A DNA stretch of 64,000 nt from Acidobacteriota bacterium (GTDB lineage Bacteria; Acidobacteriota; Blastocatellia; Pyrinomonadales; Pyrinomonadaceae). The notes under the pieces were generated by a model, which was given only the letters and a program-made list of their open reading frames with translations, did not search any database and was not told the origin of the DNA. The stretch covers positions 1 through 64,000 of the forward strand of contig JAIVJZ010000042.1 of NCBI GenBank assembly GCA_020199775.1, in the 5' to 3' direction. The position numbers and the translations under genes are program-made. This document shows positions 17,135 to 24,878 of this stretch, piece after piece (within the stretch, counting starts at the first letter, position 1; each line of letters starts with the position of its first letter).

Positions 17135-17451
17135 GCTGGTCAGGTAGTGGATCAGTTTGAATTTATCAGAAGAATATCCACAGCAGAGTTATGAAAATGG
17201 TGGCACCGAGTATGAGCATGGTGTGATCGCTCCATAACATGACTATCTTGCGGCAGCTGTAGCAACGTCGGGCGTTGCGCCTGATGCGTTCCTCACAATG
17301 CGGGCAGTATCGGCGATTATTCATCTCTGTGTCCGGCAATGCAGTAATATCGCTACCCGCCCAAAGTCTCTTAGTAGCTCGCGCAGCCATCGCGGGAACG
17401 CATCAACTATTCACTGAGTCAGATTTCAAACTGATCCACTACCGCTGATCA
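17135..17451. mobile_element. 301-bp TIR-bounded cassette with 8-bp target duplication
   Basis: Perfect 19-bp inverted repeats GGTAGTGGATCAGTTTGAA (17143-17161) and its complement (17425-17443) flank a small gene. The outside 8-mers are GCTGGTCA (17135-17142) and GCTGATCA (17444-17451), 7 of 8 identical, as expected of a target duplication. An 8-bp duplication with short TIRs fits IS1595-type elements among others, but no transposase is present, so the element is non-autonomous with a passenger gene. The right duplication overlaps the stop codon of the DegT gene. Confidence 0.8.
17166..17324 (-). CDS. Small zinc-ribbon protein with C-terminal membrane segment
   Basis: From ATG 17324 the product is 52 residues: two CxxC pairs (YCPHCEERI and RCYSCRKI) forming a zinc ribbon, a short polar linker, then one membrane segment (TMLILGATIFITLLWIFF) up to the C-terminus. 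The frame is open to an ATG at 17390 (74 residues), which has no ribosome-binding site. The whole gene lies inside a 301-bp cassette with perfect terminal inverted repeats. I do not recognise a family; zinc-ribbon plus tail-anchor proteins are common but uncharacterised. It is not a transposase. Confidence 0.6.
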   Translation of the reverse strand: MNNRRYCPHCEERIRRNARRCYSCRKIVMLWSDHTMLILGATIFITLLWIFF

Positions 17452-18600
17452 GCAAAGACACGCCCGCAACGCGCTCGTGACGTAAGTGATGTCTTCCCGT
17501 GTGAGTAAGGCCGACGAGGGCAGGTTAATTCCGCGTGCGGCCAAATTGGTGGTGACGGGAAGCGTCGAGTCACCGTCGCGCTGATAGTAGGGAGGCAGAT
17601 GGTGCATGGGGTGAAAGAAGGGTCGCGTTTCAATGCCTTGCTCCAGCAGCCGTGTCATTATCCGGTCTCGATCATATTCTTCGGTGAGACAGACGGAGTA
17701 GAGCCAGTAGACGCTCTTTGCCCAGGCGGCCTCGTGCGAAGTTAAGATTGGCAGCGACCTCATCGCCTCGTCGTAGAGCGCGGCAACTTCACGTTTTTTT
17801 TCAATGAACCAATTGATGCGCTCTAATTGTGCCAATCCGATAGCCGCTTGAATGTTCGTCATGCGATAGTTATATCCCACGATGGGAAACCAGTAGCGGC
17901 GCGCTGTATCCATGCCTTGCCCTTTCAGCAAGCGAACTTGGTCGGCTAAACTTTTGTCGTCGGTGGTGATCATCCCTCCTTCGCCTGTGGCGATTATCTT
18001 GTTACCGAAGAAACTGAACACTCCGACATCGCCGAGGCCCCCAACCCGCCGCCCTTTGTATTCAGCCCCGTGGGCTTCGGCGGCATCTTCGATGACGGAC
18101 AGATTATGCGCGCTCGCCAGTTCGAGGAGCGGGTCTATGTCGGCGGGATGCCCGTAGAGGTGAACGGGCATGATTGCCTTCGTCGCGGGAGAAATTTTGC
18201 GTGCGACATCCAGTGGGTCGAGTGTCCAGGTTGTGGGGTCAACGTCGGCGAACACCGGCCGCGCGCCGCAATAAGTTACCGCGTTGGCCGAGGCCACGTA
18301 TGTCAGGTCGGGGACGATAACTTCATCACCGGGGGCGACGCCGAGCGCGAGGAGCGCAACGTGCAGCCCGGCAGTCCCGCTCGACACCGAGACGGCATGC
18401 TCGACGCCGCAAAAGGTCGCGAACTCCCTTTCAAAGTCGTCCACATATTTGCCGCTGCCGGAAATCCAGCCCGTGTCCAAGCAGTCAAGGACGTATCTCT
18501 TTTCGTTGCCGTTCAGCACTGTTTCGGCAAGGGGGATAAATTCGCGTCCTCGCGTATTAACTTTCTCGGCCGCGCGCTCCTGCAACATTAAAGCACTCAT
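17449..18600 (-). CDS. DegT/DnrJ/EryC1/StrS family sugar aminotransferase
   Basis: A 383-residue PLP-dependent aminotransferase that converts a nucleotide keto-sugar to an amino sugar. The start at 18600 has GGAGACACC just before it. Visible motifs are AVSVSSGTAGLHVALLALGV (phosphate-binding loop), PVHLYGHPADID, VIEDAAEAHGAEYKGR (PLP ring Asp) and FSFFGNKIIATGEGGM, where the Lys forms the internal aldimine. GNAT and GT genes downstream on the same strand suggest that the product is acylated and then transferred to the surface glycan. A 301-bp mobile cassette now sits right at its stop codon. Confidence 0.9.
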   Translation of the reverse strand: MSALMLQERAAEKVNTRGREFIPLAETVLNGNEKRYVLDCLDTGWISGSGKYVDDFEREFATFCGVEHAVSVSSGTAGLHVALLALGVAPGDEVIVPDLTYVASANAVTYCGARPVFADVDPTTWTLDPLDVARKISPATKAIMPVHLYGHPADIDPLLELASAHNLSVIEDAAEAHGAEYKGRRVGGLGDVGVFSFFGNKIIATGEGGMITTDDKSLADQVRLLKGQGMDTARRYWFPIVGYNYRMTNIQAAIGLAQLERINWFIEKKREVAALYDEAMRSLPILTSHEAAWAKSVYWLYSVCLTEEYDRDRIMTRLLEQGIETRPFFHPMHHLPPYYQRDGDSTLPVTTNLAARGINLPSSALLTREDITYVTSALRACLC

Positions 18601-18642
18601 GGTGTCTCCAAACCTCTCCCGCGTGGCGTCCTCAAGGCAGGT

Positions 18643-19932
18643 TCAAAGCACCGACTCGAAGGACTCTAAATATTCTCGCGCGACGTGGTTCAACGCGCGC
18701 GAGTCTATAAACTTTTTCGCTTCGGCGATGCGTTGCCCCGCCTCTTCAAGATTTCCGAAATGTTGACAGAGCGCATCCGCCAGCGACTGAGGCGAGTAAG
18801 GGTCGAAGGTTAAAGCCAACCTGTCGTTCGTCCCCAGCCTTTCGACAAATTGAGGGATGTTGGAACAAATGATCGGCTTTTCATAATACATCGCGTCGAA
18901 GATCATGGAGTTGAACCCGGCCTCGCTGATCGAGGCCGTCACCACCGCCGAAGCATGCCGGTAAAGCTCCGGGATGTCCGCGTCGTTCACGTAACCCAAA
19001 CTCAGCAAGTCTCGTCCAACTTCTAACCCGTGCAGGTTGCCGCTGAGTATGGTCTCCGTGAGCGGCCCGGCGACGACGAGCGCGAGATTCGTGTCCATTC
19101 TTTTTTTAAAGAGGGCGAAGCCTTCGACAATCGTTTCCACGCGTTTATGTCTGGCAGCCCAACCCAAAGTGAACACGTAATCCGTCTTGATGCCGTAGCG
19201 GGCGAGGACGCCCGACGCTTGCCCGTATGACCCGACGCTCGCGGGCGGAGTAAGGTAAATGCGTTTGGTGCGCTCCGGCGGCAACTCGTAAATTCTTTGC
19301 GCCTCGTTTTGGATGTAAGTTGAAGAGAAAATCACGAGATTGGCGAGCGACGCCCATCTTCTGACCTCGCTTTGTAAAGAACCCGTCATCTCCCCCCAGG
19401 CGTCCGTGTGCTCGTGTGCGAGGTCGTGCAAGGTTATGACCAAAGGTTTCCGTGGCCGCCATTCCTCGTCTCGCGGCAGCGTCAGGTAGGGATAAGGAAA
19501 ATAGAGCAAGTCGAACTTGTGCGCCCTGTGCTGCAACCACTTCAAGCCAAGCCCCGCGCCCGAACGAAAAATCTGCTGCTCCTCCTCACGCAGAGTTTTC
19601 TCATAAGCCTCGACCGGCTTGAGCGACGAGAGACGTTTCGTGTTACTTAATTTCCCGCCTCGAAAGCCCTCATACGCGCGGCGAACAAAATTGCCTCGCA
19701 CGCCCGAATTCGCGCCGACACGGATTCGTTCGAATGTGGTGTTGCGCAGGCGTGGTGGCGTGAGGAACTTATTGCTCGAATCGAAATGCGGCCACATTAA
19801 ATGGAAGCGCCAACGTGAGCCGGCCTGCCGGGAAAACTCTTCCAACAGTTTGAGTGTGAACAGGCGCACGCCGCCGCCGCTGACTATCTGGTCGAAGATG
19901 CCGACGCGAATAATCTTTTCTTTACTGCCCAC
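18643..19932 (-). CDS. GT4 glycosyltransferase
   Basis: About 429 residues from the GTG at 19932; an upstream ATG at 19977 would overlap the preceding gene by a further 45 bp. The N-terminal half has VGIFDQIVSGGGVRLFTLKLLEE (acceptor-side glycine loop) and VITLHDLAHEHTDAWGEM. The C-terminal half has YVFTLGWAARHKRVETIVEGF, ALVVAGPLTE and SISEAGFNSMIFDAMYYEKPIICS, the E-x7-E-like donor site (here E-x7-D). The architecture is that of cytoplasmic GT-B transferases of polysaccharide clusters. It lies 42 bp upstream of the DegT gene on the same strand. Confidence 0.85.
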   Translation of the reverse strand: MGSKEKIIRVGIFDQIVSGGGVRLFTLKLLEEFSRQAGSRWRFHLMWPHFDSSNKFLTPPRLRNTTFERIRVGANSGVRGNFVRRAYEGFRGGKLSNTKRLSSLKPVEAYEKTLREEEQQIFRSGAGLGLKWLQHRAHKFDLLYFPYPYLTLPRDEEWRPRKPLVITLHDLAHEHTDAWGEMTGSLQSEVRRWASLANLVIFSSTYIQNEAQRIYELPPERTKRIYLTPPASVGSYGQASGVLARYGIKTDYVFTLGWAARHKRVETIVEGFALFKKRMDTNLALVVAGPLTETILSGNLHGLEVGRDLLSLGYVNDADIPELYRHASAVVTASISEAGFNSMIFDAMYYEKPIICSNIPQFVERLGTNDRLALTFDPYSPQSLADALCQHFGNLEEAGQRIAEAKKFIDSRALNHVAREYLESFESVL

Positions 19933-20617
19933 TGCTGGATTGAAGTTGCTTCGAGAGCAGGTCGGCCACCGTGCCACGCGGCAGGCTCAATGTGGCCGTG
20001 ACGCGCTTGCCGTTGGCGGACACGTTCGCGCCTTTAAAGATAACTTCCTCATCGCGCCCGCGTTTGACGGATGCCCCCACTTCGAGGAGCAGCGTGCCGG
20101 CCTGCGCTAACTGCGCGGCTTTCTTCGCCGACGGGAGATCGGAAGATGCGCCGACGGAAAGCGAGTCCCCGTTCAACCGGAGCGTGAACCTGATCTGCCG
20201 GATGCCGTCCAGAAATTCCAATGCCCCGCTCGAACTCAAAGTTTCTATGAATTCTCGCGCCAGTTCTCTCTGCGGAGCGATGATCTGTTTCTGATTGATC
20301 CCGATGTTGCTCAGCGTGCCGTTTCGGTTGCGCTCGGCAGAGACTTCAATCTCTATCGGCGAGCTTAGATCAAGCTCGCCGCTCTCCAACATGTTCCGGC
20401 CCTTGTTCAACAGGTCAATAAAAGCCTGTTTGTTGATCCGCTTCGGCTCTCCGAGTTTTACTTCGGTGGCGGCTTCTTCATCACCCTTCAAGTCTTTCAC
20501 CGGCGGTCGCGCCTTCTGCCCTTTGGGTTGCGACGTTTGTTTCCGGGATTGATCCTGACCTACAGAGATAAACGGCATCCCGAGCAACAAGAAAAAGGTC
20601 AATAAATATATCTTCAT
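19922..20617 (-). CDS. Secreted protein of unknown function
   Basis: A 231-residue protein with a signal peptide (KIYLLTFFLLLGMPFISVGQ). After a Lys/Gln-rich linker comes an alpha-beta domain with ESGELDLSSPIEIEVSAERN near residue 77 and IRFTLRLNGDSLSVGASSDLPSA near 142; the C-terminus ends in SSSGQ. I do not recognise a family. The domain has the look of a periplasmic assembly or sensor protein, but that is only impression. It is first in the minus-strand run GT4-DegT-(cassette)-GNAT-GT2, and its end overlaps the GT4 start. Confidence 0.7.
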   Translation of the reverse strand: MKIYLLTFFLLLGMPFISVGQDQSRKQTSQPKGQKARPPVKDLKGDEEAATEVKLGEPKRINKQAFIDLLNKGRNMLESGELDLSSPIEIEVSAERNRNGTLSNIGINQKQIIAPQRELAREFIETLSSSGALEFLDGIRQIRFTLRLNGDSLSVGASSDLPSAKKAAQLAQAGTLLLEVGASVKRGRDEEVIFKGANVSANGKRVTATLSLPRGTVADLLSKQLQSSSGQ

Positions 20618-20738
20618 TCAACAACTACCTTTGCCTGAAATTTTCGTCACGGCCGGAGAATTTCCCGAAGCATCCATGTTTGAAAAGACGCACGAGAACG
20701 ACCATGACGATGCAAACCAAAGTTAAAAACTTGGGGGT

Positions 20739-20840
20739 CGGTGAAGTATAAAACTGTGTGGCGTGACTTTGCTGTCCGCAGGAAGGTGCAGGCTTGTCGG
20801 GGAATTTACGGACGACAGGAGAAAATTTTCAGCGGCGTGT
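20739..20840 (+). repeat. Dispersed 100-bp repeat, copy 2
   Basis: This is the second copy of the repeat at 13864-13965, in the same orientation, again starting CGGTGAAGTATAAAAC and again in a gap between genes. It lies between a secreted-protein gene and the end of the NarL-type regulator gene. Gap-free alignment is possible over about 75 bases, which suggests a structured or protein-bound element rather than decayed coding sequence. Confidence 0.75.
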
Positions 20841-20872
20841 GAGGCCACGCCGACGCGTCCACAAACGCGATT

Positions 20873-21526
20873 TCAAGTCTCTTCCAGCCACCCTTGAAGC
20901 AGGGCGTAGCGCACGATTTCGGCGCGGCTGTGGAAATTGAGCTTTTCCATCAGGCGTGCCTTGTACGTCTCCACTGTCCTGACGCTGATGTCGAGCCGGG
21001 TGGCGATCTCCTTGTTGGAATAGCCCAGCGCGATGAGGCGCAAAACCTCCGCCTCGCGCTCGCTTAATTCTCCCTGCGGTTGCCCTTCTCTGGCGGATTG
21101 CTTGCGGACGTAGCTGCCTACTACGTCGTTGACTATCGTGGGGTCGAGGTATGTTTCCCCGGCGGCAACGGCGCGGATAGCACGGATCAATTCGTGCGGG
21201 GCTGCCCGCTTGAGCACGTAACCGGACGCTCCCGCCTTGAGCAACTGGTGCAGATAGCCTTGATCGTTGTGAATCGTGAGCGCCAAGACCTTCGTTTCCG
21301 GGCAGTCGCGCTTGAGCAACTCCGTCGCTTTGGCTCCGTTCAATTCGGGCATGGAAATGTCCATCACGACCACATCCGGGCGGAGAGCTTTGGCCTCCCG
21401 CCAGGCCGCCCGGCCGTTGTCCGTCTCGCCGACGACACTCATGTCAGGTTCAGCTTCGATTAGAGACTTCAACCCTTCACGAATGAGCGCGTGGTCGTCG
21501 GCTAAGAAAATACGTAGTTTGCTCAA
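20873..21526 (-). CDS. NarL/FixJ-type response regulator
   Basis: A 217-residue regulator with an N-terminal receiver (LRIFLADDHALIREGL acidic pair, phospho-Asp in VVVMDISMP, Lys in GYVLKRAAP) and a C-terminal LuxR-type HTH (LSEREAEVLRLIALGYSNKEIATRLDISVRTVETYKARLMEKL). Its start is TTG at 21526, which overlaps the kinase stop as TTGA and has GGGAGG eight bases upstream. The gene is therefore translationally coupled to the PAS kinase, its evident partner. Confidence 0.93.
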   Translation of the reverse strand: MSKLRIFLADDHALIREGLKSLIEAEPDMSVVGETDNGRAAWREAKALRPDVVVMDISMPELNGAKATELLKRDCPETKVLALTIHNDQGYLHQLLKAGASGYVLKRAAPHELIRAIRAVAAGETYLDPTIVNDVVGSYVRKQSAREGQPQGELSEREAEVLRLIALGYSNKEIATRLDISVRTVETYKARLMEKLNFHSRAEIVRYALLQGWLEET

Positions 21527-24500
21527 AACGATTGCCTCCCGTTCTCGTCAAGCGCCAGAGGAATACGCACGAAAATCGTCGTCCCCGCGCCGGGCGCGGA
21601 TTCGATGTTGAGCGTGCCTCCGACGAGGGCGGTGCGTTCCTTCATCCCGAGCAAACCCATTCTGCGCGGGGCGTCGGGCGTCGCCAGTAAACCTTCGACA
21701 TCAAATCCGCGGCCGTCGTCTTCAATAATGACGATCACGTCATGACCCCGCCGCTCAAGGATGAGACTGACGTTAGTTGCACGCGCGTGTTTGATGATGT
21801 TGTTGAGCGCCTCTTGAGCAATCCGGTAGATGGCGGTTTCGATCTCCGACGTGAGGCGTTGGTCGGCCAGACTGACGCTGTGGAAATCAACCGGCACTTG
21901 ATAACGCTTTGACCATTTACCGGCATAATTTCTGATCGCGGCATGTAAGCCTAAGTCGTCTAACTCCATCGGCCTGAGCTGCCAGGCGAGAGTGTCAACT
22001 TGCAGCGAAAGCTGGTGAGCAGCATCTTCCAACTGTGCGAACCTGTAAACGGCCGCCGGTTCCGACTGCGCGATGTCTTTCAGAGAGTTGACCAGCAGTG
22101 CAATCCCGACGAGGTGTTGACCCATCTGGTCGTGCAGTTCGCGTGAGATGCGCCGTCGTTCATCCTCTTGCGCGGTGACGAGTTGCCGCAACAACAGCCG
22201 GTGGGACTCTTCCGCTTGCTTGCGCTCGGTGATGTCTAGCGTTACCCCGATCATGCGGGCGGGTTCGCCGTCCGTCCCGTAAATGCCGCGCCCGCGCGTG
22301 ATAATCCAGTGTGCGCTGCCGTCAGGCCACAGGTTGCGATACTCCGCTTCGTAATCCGTCTGTTTTTCTAACGCCTGTTCCACAGCCCCACCCACGCGCG
22401 CGTGGTCGTCCGGGTGAACGGCCGCAAAGAGAGTGTCATAGGAGAATTCAGCTTCGGGCGGGAGACCGAAATGGGCCTTGCAGATATCTGAACAAGTGAG
22501 CGTGCCCGTCGCGAGGTCTAACTCCCACGAACCGAGTTTGCCGGTCTGGACGGCGATCTTCAAACGCTGCTCGTTATCACGCAGCCTCTCTTCCGTGCGC
22601 GTGCGCTCGTAAATTTCCGCTTGCAGAGCTTCGTTGATCTGCGCCAGTTCCGTCGTACGCTCGGCGACCCTTCTCTCCAGTTGATCGTGCTCCTGACGCA
22701 TCACCTCTTCCGCTTGCTTGCGCCCGGTGATGTCGCGAATCATCGTCGTGATATAGGCGCGTCCCGCGATGGTGGAAGTTGAGACGGACGCTTCGACATC
22801 AATGAGCGTCCCGTCCTTACGCTTCCCTTTGAATTCGTAACTCGAGACGACCGGTTCACCGCTCCCACGCTGGCTGCCGAACTTCAACATGCGACCCACA
22901 TCTTCCGTCGAGATAACGGTGGAGACGTGCTGACCGATCAACTCCTCCGGGGCATCGTAGCCGAACAGGTGCGTGTAAGATTTATTGACGTAAACGATTC
23001 GCTCTCTATCCTCAACGAGGATTCCGTCGCGCGAGGCAGCGAACATGGTGCGCAACCGCTCCTCACTCTCGCGTAGAGCCTCCGCGGCGCGCTTGCGCTC
23101 GGTAATATCCAGCACGACGGCGATGGACGATTGCGGTCTGCCTTCACGGTCTCGGATGGCGGACACGCCGAGGTTGACCCAGATAATTGAACCATTTTTA
23201 ACGACGTAACGCTTTTCGATTTCATAGGGTGCGCTTTCGGCAATCATTCGCTTGCGCACTTCGACATTGAGCGGCAAGTCGTCCGGGTGCGTGATGTCCT
23301 GAATGCGCATTCCGAGCAGTTCGGCTGCCGAGTAGCCTGTGATGTCGCAATATTTTTGATTGACGATGGTGAAGTTGCCGTCCAAGTCTGCTTGCGCCAC
23401 CCCCACCATCGCCTGATCGACTATGGCGCGGTAACGCTCCTCTGATTCGCGCAGGGCTTCTTCCGCACGCTTGCGTTCGGTAATGTCGTCGGAGATGCCG
23501 ACGATGCCCACCAACTCTCCGCCCTCGTTGTAAATCGGCGTGTCGCTGATGAACGCGCGAAAGGTTGTGCCGTCCCGACGGTGCACCGTAAATTCGCCCG
23601 ACCAACTTTGACCCGCTTGCAGGTGCGCCATGATTTCAACAGCCTGAGCTTGTGCGGCTTGCGGCAGAATCGCTCCAAGTATGTTACGTCCCGTTATTTC
23701 AGCGGCCGGCCACCCGTAAAGCTTTTCGGCGAAGCGGTTCCAGTAAATGATCACACCGCTCAAATCCGTCGCAATCACGGCCTGCTCGACCGTATCCAGC
23801 AGATGAGACTGAAAGCGTATCGCTTCTTCCGCTCGCTTGCGCTTTGTGATGTCGCGGATGAGGGCTTGCAGCGATCCATCGGGGAGCATCTTTCCGCTAA
23901 TTTCCACCAAGAGCGTTGAGCCGTCTTTGCGGCGCACCACCCGCTCGCTCATGACGGTTTCCCCCGCACGTAAAATGTCTAAGCGCAGGGGGGCTGCTTC
24001 TAAATCTTCGACGGGAATCAAATCGCGCACGTTGAGCGAAAGCAGTTCTTCCCTTGTATAACCGAGCATCTCGCAGAGTTTCGTATTGGCATCAATAAAA
24101 TTTCCTTCAAAGTCATAGGTGTGGATGCCGTCGGAGGCTTGCTCGATCAGCGTCCGGTATCGGCTCTCACTTTCCCGTAGCGAATGCTCCGTCTCTTTCC
24201 TCGCCGTGATGTCCTCTGCCGTCCCTGAATGGCCGATCAACCTGCCCTCTTTCGAGAACATCGGAGCGGTGCGGATGTGAACCCAACGGATGACTCCGGG
24301 TGATGGCTCAAAGCGTAGTTCCTTTGAGTATTCCCCGCCTTCGCGTGTCTCAATAGTCCAAGCCATAAAGACTTCCGCGCGTTCTTCCAGATGAACAAAC
24401 CGCCCCCACCCTTCGCCCGCACTCTCTCCCGAAGGGAATCCGCAAATCAAACGGAAACGCTCGTTCGCGTAAAGGCAACGGCCTTCCGTGTCGGACAGGA

Positions 24501-24603
24501 AGATGCCCACAGGTGAGCGGTCACACAAGGCGCTAAACCAATCCCCGCGCTCCCGCAGCGCTATTTCCGACTGCTTTTGTATTGTGATATCTGTGTTAAT
24601 CAC
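21523..24603 (-). CDS. Sensor histidine kinase with six PAS domains (NarL-type partner)
   Basis: A very long cytoplasmic kinase with no membrane segment. In the numbering from ATG 24648 it has 1041 residues; GTG 24603, preceded by AGGAG, is the more likely start. Six PAS/PAC units run from about residue 25 to 805, each ending in D-I/V-T-E/A-R/G-K. A coiled linker (about 655-690) precedes the sixth PAS. The HisKA_3 dimerisation domain holds ERRRISRELHDQ with phospho-acceptor His839. The HATPase has EALNNIIKHARA, EDDGRGF and MGLLGMKERT. It should phosphorylate the regulator at 20873. A MITE sits about 70 bp upstream of the start, within the expected promoter. Confidence 0.93.
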   Translation of the reverse strand: MINTDITIQKQSEIALRERGDWFSALCDRSPVGIFLSDTEGRCLYANERFRLICGFPSGESAGEGWGRFVHLEERAEVFMAWTIETREGGEYSKELRFEPSPGVIRWVHIRTAPMFSKEGRLIGHSGTAEDITARKETEHSLRESESRYRTLIEQASDGIHTYDFEGNFIDANTKLCEMLGYTREELLSLNVRDLIPVEDLEAAPLRLDILRAGETVMSERVVRRKDGSTLLVEISGKMLPDGSLQALIRDITKRKRAEEAIRFQSHLLDTVEQAVIATDLSGVIIYWNRFAEKLYGWPAAEITGRNILGAILPQAAQAQAVEIMAHLQAGQSWSGEFTVHRRDGTTFRAFISDTPIYNEGGELVGIVGISDDITERKRAEEALRESEERYRAIVDQAMVGVAQADLDGNFTIVNQKYCDITGYSAAELLGMRIQDITHPDDLPLNVEVRKRMIAESAPYEIEKRYVVKNGSIIWVNLGVSAIRDREGRPQSSIAVVLDITERKRAAEALRESEERLRTMFAASRDGILVEDRERIVYVNKSYTHLFGYDAPEELIGQHVSTVISTEDVGRMLKFGSQRGSGEPVVSSYEFKGKRKDGTLIDVEASVSTSTIAGRAYITTMIRDITGRKQAEEVMRQEHDQLERRVAERTTELAQINEALQAEIYERTRTEERLRDNEQRLKIAVQTGKLGSWELDLATGTLTCSDICKAHFGLPPEAEFSYDTLFAAVHPDDHARVGGAVEQALEKQTDYEAEYRNLWPDGSAHWIITRGRGIYGTDGEPARMIGVTLDITERKQAEESHRLLLRQLVTAQEDERRRISRELHDQMGQHLVGIALLVNSLKDIAQSEPAAVYRFAQLEDAAHQLSLQVDTLAWQLRPMELDDLGLHAAIRNYAGKWSKRYQVPVDFHSVSLADQRLTSEIETAIYRIAQEALNNIIKHARATNVSLILERRGHDVIVIIEDDGRGFDVEGLLATPDAPRRMGLLGMKERTALVGGTLNIESAPGAGTTIFVRIPLALDENGRQSF

Positions 24604-24673
24604 ACATCTCCTGTTCAATTTTACGCTTGCTTTCAAGAGCGTAATCACGACTTATCAGGAAACTATAACGATC

Positions 24674-24821
24674 TACAGCAGTTTGCAAATGGATGCGACT
24701 CGTCTGTGATTATCGTAGGGGCCGGGCTGGTCGCTGCCCGCGTGGCTACGAAAGCGAGCGGGCAGGGACAAGCCCTGCCCCTCCAATGATTTTTCATCGC
24801 ACTCAATTGCAAACCGCTATA
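24674..24821. mobile_element. IS630/mariner-type MITE, copy 1
   Basis: A 144-bp element between two TA dinucleotides. Left end CAGCAGTTTGCAAATGGATG and right end GTTTGCAATTGAGTG-like (read inward, TAGCGGTTTGCAATTGAGTG) are imperfect inverted repeats. The core is itself a palindrome built on GTAGGGGCCGGGCT and GCAGGGACAAGCCCTGCCCC. The same architecture and ends occur at 32436-32587. TA target duplication and TAGC-type ends fit IS630/Tc1-mariner MITEs. It occupies the region upstream of the PAS kinase gene. Confidence 0.8.
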
Positions 24822-24843
24822 ATGACCCCGCGCGCTCTAAAAT

Positions 24844-24861
24844 AATTTTCGCAACGCTACC
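24844..24861. repeat. Solo IS6-type terminal repeat
   Basis: AATTTTCGCAACGCTACC matches the right end of the IS6-type MITE at 1808-1823 except for one base. No matching left end is found nearby, so it is probably a leftover of a deleted element. It lies between the MITE and the stop of the flippase gene. Confidence 0.5.
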
Positions 24862-24878
24862 TTGCTGCGACAGAGCCG

